A stretch of 64,000 bases of DNA, taken from contig NC_045141.1 in NCBI RefSeq assembly GCF_008831285.2, positions 20,208,848 through 20,272,847 on the forward strand, in the 5' to 3' direction. The notes beneath the pieces are model-generated. The model had not been told where the DNA came from. It made no database searches and saw only the letters and a list, made by a program, of their open reading frames with translations. Made by a program: the position numbers and the translations under genes. Positions within the stretch are counted from its first letter, which is position 1; every line of letters begins with the position of its first letter. Positions 23,912 through 36,300 of this stretch are shown in pieces. The stretch comes from Nymphaea colorata. Taxonomy: Eukaryota; Streptophyta; Magnoliopsida; Nymphaeales; Nymphaeaceae.

Positions 23912-26900
23912 TTTTTTGGTGATGCTAAAAGGCCGTCTTTATGCTTGCTTGCTTTCTTCGTTTGCTTTTTTTTTTTTTTTTCTTTCTGTAGAGTTTGGTA
24001 GGCAGGAAGATGGGAGATATACTCTTTTGAGCGCTTGTTCATACGCACCAAGAGGAGTTGTGGTGTTTTAGCTACAAGTCATTGTTCCGCTTTTCGCTGT
24101 ATGAAGAATGAGTTGATGAAAAGGAATCACCTTTTGTACTGTAAGGAGCGCTCAGGCGAGCCCGTAGATCTTTGGGCTTGTGAATCTTTCACAATTGCAG
24201 CGTCTATTGCGCTTCATCATGATTTTTCCCTTTCAAGTTGTCGGGCTAGAAGCAGCATTGTATTGCAATTTGCACCATACAGTTTATGGTGTTGGCAGTA
24301 CCCGTAGAATCACACGACGTAGAAGTGAGTAACTACAAAGTCTTCCTACCGTCTTCCATTAATGATCAAAGCTTCCATTTAATTGCTTGCTGTGTTTGTG
24401 TTGTGTCATAAAAGCATTCCAGGATAAATATATCATCTCATTAACGTCACAAAGCCGCATAGTTTACTCGATGTGCATATTTTTCGTTTCCTTGAGAGAG
24501 CTAAGTAATTCTCTAAGAGGCTTCCTGGTTTAGTGAGAGGATGGTAAAAAAGGTGGCCTCGTGATCCAGTTTGTTCTCACTAGCTGGTGGAGATGACACC
24601 GTGAAGCTGGGGTGAGTATAACTTATAAGCTGCCATATATTTTCGTCTCTCGATCTCGATCTCTGGAGATCTTGGCAGACTACCGGCTTTCTGAGGCAGG
24701 CGCCCGAATAATCATTTGAAGAAGCGAATGCCATGGTCTCATTTCTTTTGTGTCCGGTGGCTGATGGTCTCCAGCTTCCCATATCATCCACCATAATGAG
24801 GATAGCCAGCACTTCCAAGCAAATTTCCATTTCTTGCTAGAGCGTGGTAGAGGAGGCGCTTTTATGAGGGATTCCAAATGAAAGTTTGTTAGGACGTAGC
24901 CGTCTGGGGGAGGTGTGGTCTCCGTAGGGCATATGCTCTACGGAACTCACTCTTTGGTGTCTTAATTATATGGATTAGTCCTACGGGCTCTGGGTTACTG
25001 AGCTCCGGGTTACTGCTGGTCATAGAAAAAAAAAAAGAGCTCCGGGTTACTGCTGGTCATAGAAAAAAAAAAAGAAAGAAAACTCTAACTCCGCTACTAA
25101 CCGTTTTCCTTTTATTACAACAAGTCACCTAGATGCCTGCCTATCATATTCACTTCATAGACCAAACACGAAGTTCCAAAAGCAGTCAGCATCTAATCAA
25201 CACAAGGAACCAGATTTCGCACTTCTTTCACAGGCTTTGCCTTTTAGCCAAAATCGTAACTCCAATCACCAATGGCTTGCCCTCCCCGACATCACCAGGC
25301 CTCCCACCTTAGTGTTAAGCAGTCCGCAGACGAGGCTATCTTTTCAGCTGCTTCCTCAATCCTCTTCTCCAGCGGTGTTAAGTCTTCTTCCCTCAAGCAG
25401 GTTGTGCAGACGACGTTTCCATTCTCTGCTGCCCAATAATACTCTCAGAGGTCCCTCCCTTTGTTGTAGCTGCCTCAATCAGCATTGAAGATGGCTTTTA
25501 TCAGATTGTGTATGGTCAATTGGCTCTGCGACAGTGGGAGGGAGAGAGAGTATCAGAGAAAGAGAGGTTCATAAGCTTGTTGCCTATTAGGCAAAGATAG
25601 TTTCGCAAAGCGCTGTTGCACTAAATGCAGAAGTTCGAGTAATGAAATTTGCTGTACCAAGTCCAGGCGAATAGATTTAGATGGTCTGGCTTATGGATAG
25701 CCCCACGTACAACAGAATTTTAAAGTCAGATCCCTCCCGACGTGATCTGATAAATTCAGCACAATTCCATGTGCGCAACGAACAGGTTCAACTATATTTC
25801 ACCATGGGCGTTATGACTACGGCAGGACAAGTTTAACGGACTCTTAACACAGTTTTTATGTACTCGTCAGAATCCAGCTCTTAATCTATAACTATTGAAG
25901 TGACCTCCACCTGAATCCATCCAATCAATGATCCGCAACTGACAATTGAACACATTTGTAATGCAAGTAAAATCTCTGAACCAAATCTGGTGGTTCATAA
26001 CCTGTGATACAAAGGGACCATTTGGTATTTGGAAGAACATGCGAGTATTTTATGAAAGATAGATTCATAGAACACTTGTTCAAGCGTTTAATAAATCTAC
26101 CACAATTTGGTGGCAAATTCATGAAACAGTTGCACTGTTCCTTATGCCAAACAGCCTCAAAATACCTTGGTGTTCTTAGTTCCCCATGGGTAAGGGTGGG
26201 CAAAGACAAAGGGCCAGGGTGGGGGCCTGGCAGGAGCCATGGACGTTTTTTCAAACATCTAAAATTTTACATGTACAATTTAAAAACTTAATTTAACTTG
26301 TATAAAAATATTTGAAACATTATATTTTGACCCCTGGTTCAGCATTTGTGTTCTGGCTTCACCCCTGCCACAACCCTAGCAAGAAACAAAAACAAGGACG
26401 TGGGCTCTCATTCATATTTCATGAATCTTCCGCAAGAAAGCAGTCACGCCACTAGAGTTTCATATACTGGGAATACAGACCCGAAGTCTTCGAGTTGTAA
26501 CATAAGCAGGTTTCACTTATTGACATAAACTGCCTACCAGGTGGACGGCCACCCCCGAAAAAATTGAACAGGAAGGGTGACCTGACGTTCAAGCCATGCA
26601 TATCCAGTCCTCTTAGAACTAACCGACGAAGAGAGTAAATCTCAGCTATCAAGAGTGTAGAATGTTAATTCTCCAAATAGTCAAGCGAAAAGTTTTACTA
26701 GCTTAGCAAATTAGCGATTCGACCAATCCTTAAATTTTAGTAATACAATGCATATTACAGTTACCTAGAGATGCGGATACCCGTCATGAACTCGAGACCA
26801 TTCCCTTAAATTCAGGGCAGGAAGAGTCGGGACTCGGGACGAATTCACTGAGAAACCCGAATGATTCCGCGTAGACGTCAGCAGCAGCAAATACCACCGA

Positions 26901-27343
26901 AAACTTTTTATTTAGGATTCAGTAAGACTTACAGACTTAATTAATACAGAAAAACCAGACCCTACAACCATTTTGCACCTGCGCTGAAGCTTCTTTTTTA
27001 CAGTTATGCTTCGGTACATCAGCCATCTTTACAACCTGTAACATTTTTACATGTATCTCAAGGGAGGACACCTTAAGCTTATGCTTGCAATTCCTAATCT
27101 AATACGGCCATCATACAGTCCATGTTTTGAATTATAGACAATAAAAATATTCACAGCCCGGTGAAACTTATTTAAGCAGGCCTACCATATACACATTTAA
27201 CCTTAGAACTATTGCCTTTTGGCTATCTCATTTTCAGCTACCAAAAAGATAGAATAGACGGGAAGTGAGATGAGAAGAAACCAGACTGGCTGCAGATACC
27301 AGCCACATTAGCTGTACAAGTTCCTCCTGTTCCTTGGTGAATT
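23912..27343. other. Intergenic, between convergent LPA1-like and Pumilio genes
   Basis: It holds two 3' untranslated regions, a 37-bp tandem repeat (25000-25073) and a probable dispersed-repeat remnant at about 26180-26380, with G/C-rich GGGTGGGCAAAG and CACCCCTGCC segments around an AT-rich middle. One exon-like minus-strand frame at 25292-25444 is listed in the findings. No gene is supported. Confidence 0.55.
25000..25073. repeat. 37-bp perfect tandem duplication
   Basis: GAGCTCCGGGTTACTGCTGG plus CATAG and a run of A occurs twice in direct succession. The identical A tracts suggest a recent event. Confidence 0.9.
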
Positions 27344-30300
27344 TCAGGGTGCTTGAGAAATTGCTGCGCCCATGCGCCTCTCTATTGCGAGAAAGATAGA
27401 GATCACATAATAAAAACAATAAATTGATCAAAACAAGATCATGCAATCTGTTATGTCCTTACCTCCATTAGCTATAAGCTTCTCAACACGAGCAACAATA
27501 TGCTTTCCGTAAGTGTATCTTCTCAAGGCATTTAAATGTACCCTGATCCGCGACAGAATTAGTTCAAGTTGTTGGTCGTCACAGGTATCAATTACCTTTT
27601 GAACCACATAATTAGCAAACTGATCTTTCATCATAGCCTGTTCAACAGAAACCACATCATTATCAAGTATCCTGCAACTACCATCTTGTACAATTCTAAA
27701 TTTTCAATTGCTTCACAGATGGTCACAAAAACAGTTTGTTTCTGGTGTCCCAGTGGATGGATCAACAAGTTAGGTCCAGGACAGGAAAAAGCTGGCTTGA
27801 AGCAAGACTGCCAAGAGCTGATCCAGCTTACCAGAATATCGGGCTTTGTAGGCAGGCAGGCTTTGACTGGCCCACCCACCTTGAACCAAGCTTGAGGACT
27901 AACTAATAGTATAAGAATGAACTATGGTGCGAAACGTAAAACGCAGGGTGCACATGCAAGCAAGCACAAGACACAATGCTTAAACATAAAATAGGTCACC
28001 CATCATGACCAAGACCTGTCAAAACATTGCAGATGACAAAAGGGGAACAAACAGACCTGCAAAGGCTCGTTTTCATCTGTTGATCCAAGAATCTCATTCA
28101 CCAGAAGTTGACGTTCTGCAGTAGAACAAAAGGTCAAGCATTTCTCAACAACATTGGATGCGAACTTTTGTTGGCTCATACGAACTATTTGGCCAACCAG
28201 CTTTTCGATTATAGCAGAACGCTCATGTGGTTTTCCCTGCTCTAGCACATGCTGTGAATTCAATTCACAAGATCAGTAATCAGTAATTGAGAGAGAGAGA
28301 GGGAGACAAAAAGAGAACCATCGGCTAACATCAAACATAATAAAAAATAATCAAAACAACCACACCATAGATATATATAAATTGATATTTTCAGATATTT
28401 TTCTATAGCAGCAAAATGTCAGTCACCATATCATAACGAATAGCCCAAGTGTTGGAATGAAAGCCATGGACTAGTAGAAGTTTTGTTTCCTTTTTTTTTT
28501 TCTCTTTTTTGGCGAACATATCCTAAAAAAGTTGCCATGCAACCATTCAGGGCTTATAATTATCATCCCTAATGGTAGTACCCAACTCTTTCAAGAATGA
28601 GAATATTGTTCCATCAAAATTATTTTTGGATCAGGCAAAAAAGAATCCCTCACTAGCCAAATGTTAACCAAAATACAGAAGATGAAGAAAAATCCAAAAT
28701 TAAGAGCAAAAACAAAATCATACCATTGTCCACATAATTTTTCAAAATGCACAAAATTATGTGCCTGCTATCAATAGAAAATAGAAAAGAAAAATAATAC
28801 AAGAAGATATCTAACTAGGATTCACATTTGTAAGAAGACACCACTCATCCAATTTAATGCATGCGAAATCAAGCTCGTGAATGTTCATCTAGCATATGCT
28901 AAAAAAAAAAAAGTGTATCATTGTTGTTTCCCTTCAAAAAGAAAGAGCCAGACTTTCTCGATGACGCATGCCAAATACCAGCGGAGCAAAATAACCAAAC
29001 ACAACATGCCCGCTTCATAATGACACAACCCTAGCAATGGTAAGAGCCAGAATCTATTGGTAGAAGGAAAAAATTCCATGCAAGTGACACATTCTAGGAC
29101 AAAAGATGCTTAAACACATCTACGTGATCAATACACTCCAAATTAAAAAATAAATTCAAACAGGTATTAGGTATCATGCAAATGACATTTTTAGGACTGA
29201 TAAAATGTTCAATTGACAAGCTTGTATCACCAACACAACCGAGAAAAAATAATAAATTACAGTGTGATGCCGACTATTTACATAAGATTATCAGGCTTTA
29301 GTGCATCCGTGAAACATAAGAACCCTCCCAGCCTTTGCTTTTCGATTGGTTTTAGCAAGTTAGTTCCCCAGATAAGCATAAAAAACACAAAATTATGATA
29401 GTCCTGCAGCTTCTGCCTCTTGATATCATATTTAGTGTGCAAGACGCAAGTCGGATTCTCATTCTGTCATATATATTCTGATTCTTTTAGCTGGAGCACC
29501 TAATGAACCAACCACGATCCCAAACCCAAAGGACATCAACCAGATCTACCTAGGATTAATCACTGTGTAGAATACTCAGTCAAATAACAGAAAACATCAC
29601 AGACAACCCAAAAAGGATTCCAAATTTTTGTTAGAACTTATGCCTAAAATCTTGCCACACAAAGACGGACCTGCACAACATAGTTTCCATATTGATCTTG
29701 TGCCAAGGTAGACACTGATTGAAGGATTTCTTCCATCATTACGTGTTGAGTTTTTGCATCGTTGCAATGCTCCAAAACCCTCTGTCAGAAAAATGCCCAA
29801 GTTAACTAAGAATATGTGCAGGAAAAAAGTCTAGTGAGAAACACTTGCATCAGCACCTGAATGACACGGCAACCATAAGGGTGACTGGACAATGCTACAA
29901 CTTGCCCATAGAAGGATGAGATGATAAATTGGATCCTTTCTTGAGGAACACATTCTATACACTTCTGGATGACATGGTTGCCATTCTGATCCCGAACACA
30001 TTGCATAACATGGCCATCAAGTTCTAAAACCAACCGAGTCTGATATTCCACGTCCAACACCTCCAGAGCCTGCAAGAAGGGAGAGGGAGAGATTCAACAA
30101 TGTGCTATTGACCAAAGTGCTGGAGGTAATTAATAACTACTTAATTCAAGCATGAATGGAGATAGACCAGAAACATGAAAACAAGATTACCAAAGGAAAC
30201 AAACAAACTTATGAACTTTCACATGTGAGTAAGAAGTGGCTCAGGTAGGGTAGTGGTACAACCTGGTGCAAAATAAAACGACAGACAAACTTCAAAAAGA

Positions 30301-33300
30301 TGGTATGGAAGAGTGAGATACACATACACATGCATACATACAAAATAAAACGACAGACAAACTTCAAAAAGATGGTATGGAAGAGTGAGATACATGTTGA
30401 GAAAAAGTTATGTTTTGAGGTTTTCTGTATTTTGGACTTTATTATTAGGTATTTTTTTTGAATTTTTCAATACTTATTGGACTCTTTATGTAACGGGTTA
30501 AACATAACCCTCATTAGTCTTTTTATTATATTAGAAGTGTGGGAGCCGTAACAACTTAACGAGCTCTCTTCTCTCTCTCGTCTCTTCTCTACCTTCTCTC
30601 AACTATTTCTCTCCTCTCCGTCTTCATTCTTACTGATTTTACATTGAAGATCAACATGGTATCAGAGCGGACAGTCTTGGGGACCCTGCTGAAGCTGTTC
30701 TAAACCAGCAAGTTCCCTCGTTCTCCTATTCTTCATCAACGTCTGGGTGCTGTCTATCTTTCTTGACTGAAAAACAAAAAAAGGTATTTCTCAGCCTGTC
30801 GAGGGTTAGGGTTTTGATCATAAATATGTAAATAAGTAGACATGATCAGAAACCCTAACCCATGTCGATTGCAGTTGGTGGTAGAACCTCTAGCATGTGT
30901 AGACAGTTTTTTTTTTTTGTCGCTTGAAGATAAACATATGAGTTAATTTCTGCTGCAAATGTGTGCCTGCCGTGGAATTCCAAAGCTTGACGTGATGTTG
31001 CAGAAATAATGTGTTGCAAGTCAGAAAATTTGTTCTTTGGTGTTTAGTTGCTGTCGTAGTGGGATTATGTCTCTTTTCTTTTGTGTATAGTTGCTGTTGC
31101 AGTGGAATTCTGTCATGATGTTGCAGAAAAAAAGGGGACAGAATTAAGAATAAGATTCAACCGTGGAATAGCAGTGGATATTCTTCTTTGGGGTAGATTA
31201 TCTTCACATCGTATTAAGTAAGATTCAATCTGTTGTGGTCTTCTCTATTTGTTTATCTTCAAGGATCTATCATGGCTGCCAATAAGTCTCTACAACATGA
31301 ATCTGAAAATCAGCAAACTGAGGCTGGTGTAGAGTACAAGGCATTCTCGAATCCCTTTTCTTTTGGACTACTATCAAACTCGATGGATCTAATTATGATG
31401 TTTGGGCCAGAACTTTCATGCTATCAGTCGTTGGACATGGAAAGGAATATATATTAAAAGAAGATGAACCAACAGAAAAAATTGGCAAGTACGCACGGTG
31501 GGAGGAAGAAAACAGCATAATTAGTGCTTGGCTTATGAATAGCATTCAACTTTATATAGTTGCTGGGCTCTGCTATTATAATACAGCTAAAGATACGTAG
31601 AATTTTCTCTGGCAGACATACTTTCAAGACAAGAACATCAGCAAAATTCTACATGTTCAACAAGAACTATTACAAATGTAGCTAGGTGACATGGATTTAA
31701 CCGAATACTTTACGAAATTGAAGTTTACTTATGAAAAGATGAACTCTTTAAAACCTCCTTGCAAGCATTGTCTCAAATCTCACATGGAGCAAATGATGTC
31801 TGCCTATCTCCATCTTTACATGTTCACGAAGTGCTATATACTCCTGAATTCCCAAAGAACTTGTTATCTGTAAGCAAAATTATTAAAGAGATGAATTGTC
31901 GAGTTATTTTTGACCCGGGTACTTGTGTATTTCATGATCTATCGACTGGGAGGAAGATTGGTGGAGGCCATGAGAGAGATGAAATTTACTTCCTGGACAC
32001 ATCTGTTAAAGAGGCATCTCTTTTAGTTGATTCACCTTCAAGTGCATTCCAATGGCATCTCAGACTTGGTCATCCATCCTTTTCTAAACTTCGGCAGTTA
32101 TGTCCTCAGATTTCTTCTTCAACCTCCACCGAGTGTGAAGCTTGTCAATTAGGCAAGCATAGTCGTACATCTTTTCCTTTGAGTCAAAGTCAGTATAGCC
32201 AAAATCTATTTGATTTGGTTCATGTTGATGTATGGAGACCTAGTCAGGTTCCGAGTCGGTTGTCGTCTCGTTATTATCTATCCATTGTTGATGATTTTTC
32301 TCGAGTCTCTTGGGTGTTTTTGATGAAAGACAGATCTGAAGCTTCTTGTATCTTGAAATCTTTCATCTTGGAAATAAAAACTCAATTCAATTCTTGTGTT
32401 AAGTAAGGTTGGGCGTCGGGCCGGCCCGACCCGGCCAGATTGGCCCCAGGCTTGGGCCGGGAAAAACCGGGCCCGGGCCCGTTAGGCCGGCCTGGCCCGT
32501 TTAGCCCGTTTAGATTAAAAAAATATTTTTTAATTTTTTTTTGTTTTAATAATGTATATTTATTATTAATAAATATATTTTATATTTAAAAAATATTTTA
32601 TAATTAAAAATGATTTTTTAATTTTAAATGGGCCGGGCTCGGGCCGAGACCCGGGCTCACCGGCCCGATGCCCACCCTTAGTGTTAAGGTTGTTCACACT
32701 AACAATGCTCTCGAGTTTAAATCTACTTCCCTACTTGAATTCTACAAATCACATGGTATTGTGTCACAATTTACATGCTCTCACACATCTCAACAAAATG
32801 GTGTAGTTGAAAGAAAACACCGATATTTGTTGGAGGTAGCCTGCACTATCATGGTTCATTCTCATATGCCTACCAAATTTTGGGGGAAATGCAATCTTAA
32901 CCGCATGTTACCTAATAAATAAAATGTCATCATCTTCAATAGGAAACAAGATACCAATTCAAATCTTTTACCCAAATAAGGCTTTGTTCTCTTTACCTCA
33001 ATGTGTATTTGGATGCACATGTTTTGTACATCTACTTGGACCGAATCGAGATAAATTAGTTGCACAAGCAACTAAATGTGTATTTGTGAGATACTCTCGA
33101 AATCAAAAGGGGTACCGATGCTTCGATCATATATCTAATCGAGAGTTTGTCAGTACTGATGTAACCTTCCACGAGTCTTATCTGTTCTTTGCTGCAAGCC
33201 TTCACATTCTCAGTCAGAGATGCCCTCTTTTGTTTCACTTCCAATTCCTCCTATTCCACTTGAGTCCATTATGTTTATATCGTCTCCTACTTATCCCAAT

Positions 33301-36300
33301 TCCTCCATTCCACGGTTTAAAGACCCTCCTCTTATGTATTCAAGAAGGAATCCATCATTTAATGACTTTGCACCATCTTGCTCTCAGGAGGTACGTAATT
33401 CTGACTTACATAATATGCCTAAGTGTTCCATTGATGCTTTTAATCCTGATGATTTACCTATTGCACTACGTAAAGAGATCAGACAATGCACAATTCATCC
33501 TCTCTCTAAATTTGTTAGTACGTCTCATTTGAGAGATCATATGTGCAAATTTATTGATGTCTTGTCAGCTACTTCAGTTCCTATCTCTCATGAACATGCT
33601 CTTTTGGACTCTAAGTGGTACCAGGCAATGAAGGAGGAGGTGGACTCCCTGATGCCTCGCCACACTTGGGATCTGGTTGAACCTCCACCTGGTGCAGATA
33701 TTGTCGGCTCAAAATGGGTCTTTACTATCAAGTATAACTCCGACAGTACAGTTGAGCGTCACAGGGCAAGGTTGGTAGCAAAAGGGTACACACAGACGTA
33801 TGGTATTGATTTCTTTGAAACTTTCTCTCTGGTAGCCCGCTTGGGTACTATACGGCTAATTATACATGTTGTTCATCATGGATGGAATATGTACCAATTA
33901 GATGTCAAAAATGTCTTTCTATATGGAGATTTATTTAAAGTGGCTTATATGCTGAGAAACAGGAGGAGTGTACCAAGGTATGTTTATTAAAAAAGGCTAT
34001 ATACGGTTTGAAGCAGAGTCCTAGAGCATGGTTTCAAAAAATTGTCTGATGTTGTATCCAAGTTCGGGTTTCATAGATCTCCTTTAGATCATTCATTGTT
34101 CATAAAAAGGTCCTCACGAGGTATGGTGGTTATGGTGATCTATGTGGATGACATCATTTTAACTTGTGACAGCGAGCAAGAAATACAAGATACAAAAAAG
34201 TATCTCCAATAGCACTTTGTTACTAAAGACCTTGGCTCTCTACGTTACTTCTTGGGGATAGAAGTAGCAAAAAACAAAGAAGGTTTAGTTTTTTCCCAAA
34301 GAAAATATGTTCTTGATGTGCTACAAGAGACAGGTACGACTGGAACCAAACCTGCATCTATTCCTATGAATTCTAGTATTCACTTATATGATGATAAGTC
34401 TGAACCTGTGGATAGCAAATCATATAGATCATTGATTGGAAAACTACTATATGTAATGATAACTCGGCCTATCTTTTGTTGTGGGAAAACTGAGCCTGGA
34501 CAAGCCAAGAAAAGCACATTGGGATGCAGCTATGCTTCTACTGAAATTTCTAAAAAGTTCCCCTGAAAAAGGTCTATTATTTAAAAAGAGTTCATCTCTT
34601 CAGATAGAAGCTTATTCTGATGCAGATTATATAGGTTCTATTGATGACAGAAAGTCCACTATAGGATTCTGCATTTTTGTTGGAGGTAACTTAGTTTCTT
34701 GGCGAAGTACAAAACAAGTTGTTGTGGCTCGATCCAGTGCAGAGTCAGAATACCGAGCCATGGCTCAAACTGCCACTGAAATCACCTGGGTGAGAGCCAC
34801 GTTAGAAGGTCTTGGAATCCAATTAGAACTGCCTATCAAAATGCACTGTGACAACAAAGCGGCTACTTATATAGCCAATAATCTTGTCTTTCATGAACGG
34901 ACCAAACATATCAAGGTGAATTGCCACTATATTAGAGACTTAGTTCAAGCAAGGATTATCTCTACTGAATATGTTGCTTCTGAAGATCAAGCTGCATATA
35001 TATTTACTAAAGCCCTTCCTATATCTGATTTCAGAAAGTGTTGTAACAAGCTAAGCATGATAGACATCTATGCTCCAGCTTGAGGGGGAGTGATGAGAAA
35101 AAATTATGTTTTGAGGTTTTCTGTATTTTGGACTTTATTATTAGGTAGTTTTTTGAATTTTTCAATACTTATTGGACTCTTTATGTAAAGGGTTAAACAT
35201 AACCCTAATTAGTCTTTTTATTATATTAGAAGTCTGGGAGCCGTAACAACTTAACGAGCTCTCTTCTCTCTCTCGTTTCTTCTCTCTCGTTCTCTCTTCT
35301 CTACCTTCTCTCAACTATTTCTCTCCTCTCCATCTTCATTCTTACTGATTTTACATTGAAGATCAACAATACACATACACATGCATACATATATATAATA
35401 GGTTCAACCAATCCCCCTTTAAAAGAGCTAGCTTTCCCACTCCTCCTTTTTCTCTCACTCTCTTGACTTACTTTTTGTCTCTCCCTCTTCCTTTTTTTTT
35501 TTTTTTCTTTTCACAACCATTCTTTCCACCCGAGGATTGGTTGATCCTAGGGAAGATAAGAGATTTGAAAATCCAGCTGTATTTACGTACATATATAAGG
35601 TGCTAAGATTATTGAAGAAAATCAAGGAAAGAAAGAAGCCGAAGAACAGATACCCTTGGTAGAGAAACCTTTTCATGCAATGTCAGTTTCAAATTCAAAG
35701 CTGCCTTAACTGCCATTGACAGATTTAGTTACATAGAACGGGAACAAACACAGCCTACACAAAACATGTTATGATTATTGTCATCAACATTCAATGCTTT
35801 GCAAAATGACATGCCACCGGTCCATGGATGGAAATCAACAATTACATCCCAATTTTTCCTGTCCTAAAAAGGATAACTCTAGAGAAAATTCCAAATATTT
35901 TTTGCAACAACCAACATTCATGGGCTTGATACCATTTTCATTTTGGAAGTGTGCAAGGAAAGAATAACGGACTGATACCTTGATAATGAGTCAGACAGAT
36001 AATATCTACATAATAATCAATATAAACCCAACGACATGGAACCAACTCAATGGGTTCAGAAAACCTCGTAAGTTAGGTTAAAGCCATACAAGTCAACAAT
36101 GAGGCAAGTTCACAACTTCGCACACAGACTGATGTGACTTTGTTTTGGAGATATGGGTGATACCGCCATAACCATTCATTGTGAGCATCCAAAACTTGTC
36201 ATCAAACCCAAAAGATTATTCTGTAAATCAACTGTAAAAAGAAATCATATGTTTCAAAGGACAGTGGAAGAAAAAGGCCTTCAAGGGCTACAAAAATAGA

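Larger units (their letters stand above)
30395..35368 (+). mobile_element. Ty1-copia LTR retrotransposon, defective
   Basis: A 4974-bp element sits in Pumilio intron 5, antisense to the host gene. It has a 5' LTR (30395-30656), a primer-binding site complementary to initiator tRNA-Met (TGGTATCAGAGC from 30657), a decayed gag-pol body, a polypurine tract (GAGGGGGAG, 35082-35090) and a 3' LTR (35091-35368). The LTRs begin TG and end CA. Both flanks carry the 5-bp target duplication ATACA (30390-30394 and 35369-35373). The domain order integrase, reverse transcriptase, RNase H is that of copia. The body has frameshifts, stops and an internal loss, and carries a nested MITE, so the element cannot be autonomous. 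Confidence 0.96.
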
